NCBI GenBank assembly: GCA_024636445.1
Contig: JAGXHE010000127.1
Span: forward strand, 1 to 64,000
Direction of reading: 5' to 3'
DNA from: Sulfitobacter sp.
GTDB lineage: Bacteria; Pseudomonadota; Alphaproteobacteria; Rhodobacterales; Rhodobacteraceae
Length of the DNA: 64,000 nt
In this document: in pieces, positions 59,799-64,000 of the stretch
How the letters are laid out: every line of letters begins with the position of its first letter
Position numbering within the stretch: position 1 is the stretch's first letter
The notes under the pieces: generated by a model
Database searches by the model: none
The model's input: the letters and a program-made list of their open reading frames with translations, nothing else
What the model was told of the DNA's origin: nothing
Position numbers and translations under genes: made by a program

Positions 59799-60736
59799 GT
59801 CGCCTCCTTGCGCGACGAGCGGCCAAAGTCCGGGGCATCGGTGTCCTGTCCCGCCTCGATGATACTGCGGCGGATCGCGCGGGTGCGGGTGAAGTATTCG
59901 AACAGATGATCGCCGTCGCCGGTACGGATGGCGCGTTGCAGGGCGAACAGTTCTTCGGTGAAACGGCCCAGAATCTCCAGCGTCGCGTCCTTGTTGGTCA
60001 GGAACACGTCGCGCCACATGGTCGGGTCCGAGGCCGCGATGCGGGTAAAGTCGCGAAAGCCTGCGGCGGAATATTTGATGACTTCGCCATCGGTCACACG
60101 GCCCAGATCATCGGCCACGCCGACCATCGTATATGCGATCAGGTGCGGCGTGTGCGAGGTGACGGCCAGCACCAGATCGTGGTGGTCGGCGTCCATTTCT
60201 TCGACGTTTGCGCCCAGACCTTCCCACAAGGCGCGCAGTCGTGCGGTCGCTGCGGGGTCGGTGCCCTCGACCGGCACCAGCAGGCACCAGCGGTTGTCGA
60301 ACAGCGTCGCGAACCCCGATTCCGGGCCCGAATGTTCGGTCCCTGCCAGCGGGTGGCCGGGGATGAAATGCACGCCCTCGGGCAGCAGCGGGCCGACGCT
60401 GTTGATCACATCGCGCTTGACCGAACCCACATCGGTGACCGTCGCACCCTGCGCCAGATGCGGTGCGATCTCGGCGGCGACCGAAGCCATAGCCCCCACG
60501 GGCACCGCCAGCACCACCAGATCGGCGCCCGCCACGGCTTCTGCGGCAGTGTCGCAGACGCGGTCGGTCAGTCCAATGCGGCGCGCGGTATCGCGGGTCG
60601 CCTGGCTGCGCGCATAGCCTGTGACTTCGCCCGCCAGACCACCGCGCTGGAGCGCCCAATACATCGACGAGGCAATCAGCCCCAGACCGATCAGCGCAAT
60701 GCGGTTGTAGACAGGAGGCGTCGCGGGTGCGGTCAT
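59795..60736 (-). CDS. tyrC: Prephenate/arogenate dehydrogenase
   Basis: A 313-residue TyrA-family enzyme for tyrosine synthesis. The nucleotide loop [12 protein letters not shown], the [10 protein letters not shown] segment and the catalytic region [12 protein letters not shown] are conserved. Overlaps hisC by 4 nt at its start and the extensin-like gene at its end. Confidence 0.92.
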   Translation of the reverse strand: MTAPATPPVYNRIALIGLGLIASSMYWALQRGGLAGEVTGYARSQATRDTARRIGLTDRVCDTAAEAVAGADLVVLAVPVGAMASVAAEIAPHLAQGATVTDVGSVKRDVINSVGPLLPEGVHFIPGHPLAGTEHSGPESGFATLFDNRWCLLVPVEGTDPAATARLRALWEGLGANVEEMDADHHDLVLAVTSHTPHLIAYTMVGVADDLGRVTDGEVIKYSAAGFRDFTRIAASDPTMWRDVFLTNKDATLEILGRFTEELFALQRAIRTGDGDHLFEYFTRTRAIRRSIIEAGQDTDAPDFGRSSRKEAT

Positions 60737-61824
60737 GCGCTTTTGCCTTCCTTGAACTGGCGGACCGCATGGACAACACGGCGGCACGCGCTTTCGTCGC
60801 CGACGGTGACCCGCAGCGCCGCGGGCAGCTTGTAGCCTGCCACCTTGCGCACGATCAGCCCTTGGGCTTGCAACCATGCGTCACAGGCGTTTGCCTCATC
60901 GGCGCTGCCAAATCGGGCCAGCACGAAGTTGGCGTGGCTTACGTCCGACGGCACGCCCAGGGCGGCCAGTCCTTCGGCCAGAATGGTGCGGCAGCGGGCG
61001 TTTTCGCTGCGGCAATGATCGGCGTAGACCGTGTCTCGCACTGCGGCCTCGGCGGTGTCGAGTGCGGCCTGACCTATGTTGAACGGCCCGCGAATGCGGT
61101 TCAGCACGTCAATCACATGCGCAGGGCCATAGCCCCAGCCGATGCGCAGGCCGCCCAACCCGTAAAGCTTGGAAAACGTGCGTGTCATCACGACATTCTG
61201 GCGGCTGTCCACCAGAGCCGCGCCGCCGTCGTAGCCTTCGACGTAGTCGGCATAGGCACCGTCCAGCACCAGAAGCGCCTGTTTGGGCAACCCATCCGCC
61301 AGTCGCGCAATCTCGGCGTCCGAGATCATCGTGCCGGTGGGGTTGTTGGGGTTGGCGATGAACACCAGCCGGGTCTTCTTGTTGCACGCCGCCAGCAGCG
61401 CGTCGATGTCGGTGACGCGGTCGGCTTCCAGCACTTCGACCGGCGTCGCACCTGCTGCCCTGGCAGAGATCGAATACATGCCAAACCCGTGTACCGTGTG
61501 CACAACCTCGGTGCCCGGTCCGGCATAGGCCTGACAGAGGAACGCGATGATCTCATCCGAGCCGTTGCCGCAAATGATCCGCTCTGCGTCCACACCGTGC
61601 ACCTGCCCCAATGCCGCGCGCAGCGATGCGTGGTCGGTGGACGGATAGCGGTGCAACTGGTGCGCCGAACGGCGGAACGCCTCGATGGCCTTGTCGGACG
61701 GTCCCAGCGGGTTTTCGTTCGACGACAGCTTTACCGCGTTTTCAATACCGACCACATGACTGGTACCGCCCACGTATGGGTCGATGGTCATGATGCCGGG
61801 TTGTGGCGCTATGGCTTGGGTCAT
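60733..61824 (-). CDS. hisC: Histidinol-phosphate aminotransferase (aromatic aminotransferase)
   Basis: A 363-residue PLP fold type I aminotransferase. [26 protein letters not shown] and the lysine loop [16 protein letters not shown] are typical of HisC. Next to tyrC it may also transaminate phenylpyruvate or prephenate products. AAGGAG lies 7 nt before ATG 61824. Confidence 0.93.
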   Translation of the reverse strand: MTQAIAPQPGIMTIDPYVGGTSHVVGIENAVKLSSNENPLGPSDKAIEAFRRSAHQLHRYPSTDHASLRAALGQVHGVDAERIICGNGSDEIIAFLCQAYAGPGTEVVHTVHGFGMYSISARAAGATPVEVLEADRVTDIDALLAACNKKTRLVFIANPNNPTGTMISDAEIARLADGLPKQALLVLDGAYADYVEGYDGGAALVDSRQNVVMTRTFSKLYGLGGLRIGWGYGPAHVIDVLNRIRGPFNIGQAALDTAEAAVRDTVYADHCRSENARCRTILAEGLAALGVPSDVSHANFVLARFGSADEANACDAWLQAQGLIVRKVAGYKLPAALRVTVGDESACRRVVHAVRQFKEGKSA

Positions 61825-61949
61825 GGGTTGGCTCCTTCGCCGCATGTTTTAGCGGGGCAATCGCGCCTACGCCATGCCCTTTTGCCTATGCAGAATTTTG
61901 CCAGTGCCTGTGTGTCTTCCTGTCCTTTCTATTGCGCCCTCAGAATACA

Positions 61950-61964
61950 GAACATAAAGTGAAC
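61950..61964 (+). promoter_or_regulatory. LexA (SOS) box, GAAC-N7-GAAC
   Basis: GAACATAAAGTGAAC: two direct GAAC half-sites spaced by 7 nt, extended as GAACA-N6-GAACA, the consensus for alphaproteobacterial LexA. It ends 2 nt before the ATG of the radical SAM gene, so bound LexA would block its expression and any gene coupled to it. Confidence 0.85.
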
Positions 61965-61966
61965 AT

Positions 61967-63199
61967 ATGGTAAAAACACTCTCAGAAAAACTTGCGATTC
62001 TCTCGGATGCCGCCCGCTACGATGCGTCTTGCGCGTCGTCCGGTGGCACAAAGCGCGGCAGCCGCGACGGATCGGGGCTGGGGTCGAACGAAGGATCGGG
62101 GATCTGTCACGCCTATACGCCCGACGGGCGCTGTATCAGTCTGCTCAAAATTCTGATGACGAATTTCTGCATTTACGACTGTGCCTATTGCGTGAACCGC
62201 GTGTCATCCAACACGGTCCGCGCCCGCTTTACCCCCGAAGAAGTCGTCTCGCTGACCATCGAGTTTTATCGCCGCAATTATATCGAGGGGCTGTTTTTGT
62301 CCTCGGGCATCATCCAGTCGCCGGACAAGACAATGGAGGATATGGTACAGATCGCCCGCCTGCTGCGCACCCGCGAGAATTTTCGCGGCTATATCCATCT
62401 CAAGACGATCCCGGATGCCTCGCCCGAACTGATCGCGGCTGCGGGGCTATATGCCGATCGTTTGTCGATCAACGTGGAGTTGCCGACCGAGGCCGCCGTG
62501 GCCGCATATGCGCCCGAGAAAAACCCCGCGACGATCCGCGCGGCGATGCAGGACGTCAAGGAGGGCCGAGCGGCGTCCAAGGAGCGGTCGCACACCGGAA
62601 AACGCCCGCCGAAGTTCGCGCCCGCAGGCCAGTCGACCCAGATGATCGTTGGTGCCGACGGGTCGAACGACGCGACCATTCTGGGGCAGGCCAACAGTCT
62701 TTACGGCAATTTCGGCCTGAAACGGGTGTATTATTCCGCCTTCTCGCCAATCCCTGACAGCAGCGCCAAGCTGCCGCTGGTGCAGCCGCCGCTTGTGCGC
62801 GAACATCGGCTGTATCAGGCGGACTGGCTGCTGCGGTTCTACGGCTTTTCGGTGGACGAGATCACCAGCGTGACACAGGCAGGCAATCTCGATCTGGAGA
62901 TGGACCCGAAGCTGGCGTGGGCCATCGCGCACCGGGGGCTTTTCCCGGTGGACGTGCAAAATGCCCCGCGCGACATGCTGCTGCGCGTGCCCGGTTTCGG
63001 GGTCAAGACGGTCAACCGCATTCTGGGCACCCGACGCCAGCGCGGTCTGCGCTATGCCGACCTGCAACGCATGGGGGCGCTGTTGAAAAAGGCGCGGCCG
63101 TTCATAAGCCTGCGCGACTGGTCGCCGGGAAAGTTGATCGATACCGCCGACCTGCGGGCACGGTTCGCGCCGCCGCCCGAGCAGCTTAGCCTGTTCTGA
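61967..63199 (+). CDS. Putative DNA modification/repair radical SAM protein (TIGR03916 type)
   Basis: A 410-residue radical SAM protein. The cluster motif is CIYDCAYC (C68, C72, C75), preceded by GICHAYTPDGRCISLLKIL. A helix-hairpin-helix DNA-binding motif, LLRVPGFGVKTVNRIL, occurs near 338-353. The last residues are QLSLF (406-410), a sliding-clamp-binding type sequence. Fold and pairing with a DUF4130/UdgX-type neighbour match the TIGR03916/TIGR03915-3914 gene pair, proposed for DNA repair but without a defined reaction. Preceded by a LexA box. The stop overlaps the next ATG (TGATG). Confidence 0.88.
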   Translation: MVKTLSEKLAILSDAARYDASCASSGGTKRGSRDGSGLGSNEGSGICHAYTPDGRCISLLKILMTNFCIYDCAYCVNRVSSNTVRARFTPEEVVSLTIEFYRRNYIEGLFLSSGIIQSPDKTMEDMVQIARLLRTRENFRGYIHLKTIPDASPELIAAAGLYADRLSINVELPTEAAVAAYAPEKNPATIRAAMQDVKEGRAASKERSHTGKRPPKFAPAGQSTQMIVGADGSNDATILGQANSLYGNFGLKRVYYSAFSPIPDSSAKLPLVQPPLVREHRLYQADWLLRFYGFSVDEITSVTQAGNLDLEMDPKLAWAIAHRGLFPVDVQNAPRDMLLRVPGFGVKTVNRILGTRRQRGLRYADLQRMGALLKKARPFISLRDWSPGKLIDTADLRARFAPPPEQLSLF

Positions 63200-64000
63200 T
63201 GCGCACGGTTGCCCTGCCCCGCATCGGCACGGCGCAGGCTTGGCGGGATGCTGCGCGCGGGCTTCTGGCCGAAGGCATCCGGCCCGAGGATGTGCTGTGG
63301 TCCTTCGACGATCCCGCACAGGTCGATCTGTTTGCTGCGCCCCCGCCGGTGATGCAGGCTGCGGCCACCACATCGGTGCCAAAATCTTTTGTGGACATGG
63401 CCAATCGCGTGGTCTGGCACAGTGATGCCGACCGCTTTGCACGGCTCTTTGCGTTTCTTTGGCGTCTGCGCGACAGGCCTGCGCTGATGCAGGATCGAGG
63501 CGATGCGCAACTGGCGCATCTGCGCGGGCTGGAAAAGAACGTGAACCGCTGCGCGCACAAGATGAAGGCATTCGTGCGGTTCCGCGATCTGGCCGATGAC
63601 GGCCCGCGCCGCCGCTTTGCTGCGTGGTTCGAGCCGACGCATCACACGGTCGAGCCTACCGCGAGCTTTTTCGCGCGCCGCTTTGGCGACATGGACTGGA
63701 TGATCGCCACGCCGGACGTGACCGCGCATTTCCGCGACGGCGACCTCAGCTTTGCCTCGGGCGAAGCACGCCCCGACCTGCCCGAGGATGCGACAGAGGA
63801 ACTTTGGGGGACGTATTTCTGCAACATCTTTAACCCTGCGCGGGTGAAGGTGCAGGCGATGACGTCGGAGATGCCAAAGAAATATTGGAAGAACATGCCA
63901 GAGACGCGCCACATCCCCCAGCTGCTGGCCAATGCCGAAGCCCGCGCCCGCGAGATGCAGGCGGCGGCCCCGACACTGCCGCCCCTGCGCGCCAAACGGA
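63199..64000 (+). CDS. DUF4130 (TIGR03915) protein, possibly UdgX-fused; 3'-truncated by window
   Basis: At least 267 residues with no stop by the window end. The visible part fits the DUF4130/TIGR03915 family linked to radical SAM repair proteins: VDMANRVVWHSDADRFARLFAFLWRLRD, NVNRCAHKMKAFVRFRD, FARRFGDMDWMIATPD and KKYWKNMPETRHIPQLL. In proteobacteria this domain is often fused to a UdgX-type uracil-DNA-binding domain; that part, if present, lies beyond 64000 and is not seen. QVDLF at 41-45 resembles a clamp-binding pentapeptide. Coupled to the radical SAM gene by TGATG and therefore likely SOS-controlled. Confidence 0.85.
   Translation, partial: MRTVALPRIGTAQAWRDAARGLLAEGIRPEDVLWSFDDPAQVDLFAAPPPVMQAAATTSVPKSFVDMANRVVWHSDADRFARLFAFLWRLRDRPALMQDRGDAQLAHLRGLEKNVNRCAHKMKAFVRFRDLADDGPRRRFAAWFEPTHHTVEPTASFFARRFGDMDWMIATPDVTAHFRDGDLSFASGEARPDLPEDATEELWGTYFCNIFNPARVKVQAMTSEMPKKYWKNMPETRHIPQLLANAEARAREMQAAAPTLPPLRAKR

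Overview
The window is one contiguous, GC-rich stretch of an alphaproteobacterial chromosome, most probably a marine member of the Rhodobacterales (Roseobacter group). Supporting signs are the sulfonate genes (HpsN-like dehydrogenase plus ComDE), a Hint-domain protein, the F1-ATPase order atpHAGDC without F0 genes, a CIRCE-controlled groESL, a GAAC-N7-GAAC LexA box and short dispersed repeats of a kind I associate with roseobacter intergenic regions. I see no phage, IS element, integrase, CRISPR array, tRNA or rRNA.

Layout. 1-3979: 3' part of a catabolic operon (hydantoinase A-like, isochorismatase-fold protein, isocitrate lyase/PEP mutase-like enzyme, FAD oxidoreductase) with translationally coupled genes. 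4191-7833: sulfonate module (HpsN-like dehydrogenase, sulfopyruvate decarboxylase ComD/ComE) followed by a FabH-type ketosynthase. 7914-15413: arsH, tdk, a proC/csaA/2-hydroxyacid dehydrogenase operon, ybjN-like, ubiK-like, and a coupled lgt/midA/pgeF operon. 15586-22293: a 46-residue conserved-looking protein, Hint protein, Lrp regulator, trxB, a membrane/ferredoxin/adenylate cyclase fusion, and a sat-cysC fusion. 22375-30775: GT10-like glycosyltransferase, phzF-like, small heat-shock genes, purEK, phnM, lipase, Nudix, DMT exporter, GNAT. 30861-37202: groESL, TraB-like protein, DUF2161, YjbR, Mn-pyrophosphatase, HAD. 37291-42768: maoC-like, ribF, ycgN, threonine aldolase, hydrolase, HCCA isomerase, prs. 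42847-48278: H-type lectin and F1-ATPase operon. 48673-58854: class II aldolase, methyltransferase, gloB, clpA, M23 peptidase, an ExbB/MotA-like plus MotB/OmpA-like pair, ChaC. 59001-61824: extensin-like, tyrC, hisC. 61967-64000: a radical-SAM DNA-repair-type gene and a DUF4130/UdgX-type partner that runs off the window.

Most interesting. The right end looks like an SOS-controlled repair cassette: a consensus alphaproteobacterial LexA box lies 2 nt before the radical SAM start codon, that protein ends in QLSLF (a sliding-clamp-binding type motif), and the next gene starts in a TGATG overlap. The second is a cyclase combining a histidine-rich six-helix membrane part, a [2Fe-2S] ferredoxin domain and a class III catalytic domain, which suggests redox-controlled cAMP synthesis. 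The left-end catabolic operon has an isochorismatase-fold enzyme whose catalytic Cys is Gly, and its substrate is unknown. Start codons were moved inward where a Shine-Dalgarno site or a coupled overlap supported it. Family assignments come from recognised motifs, not database searches.
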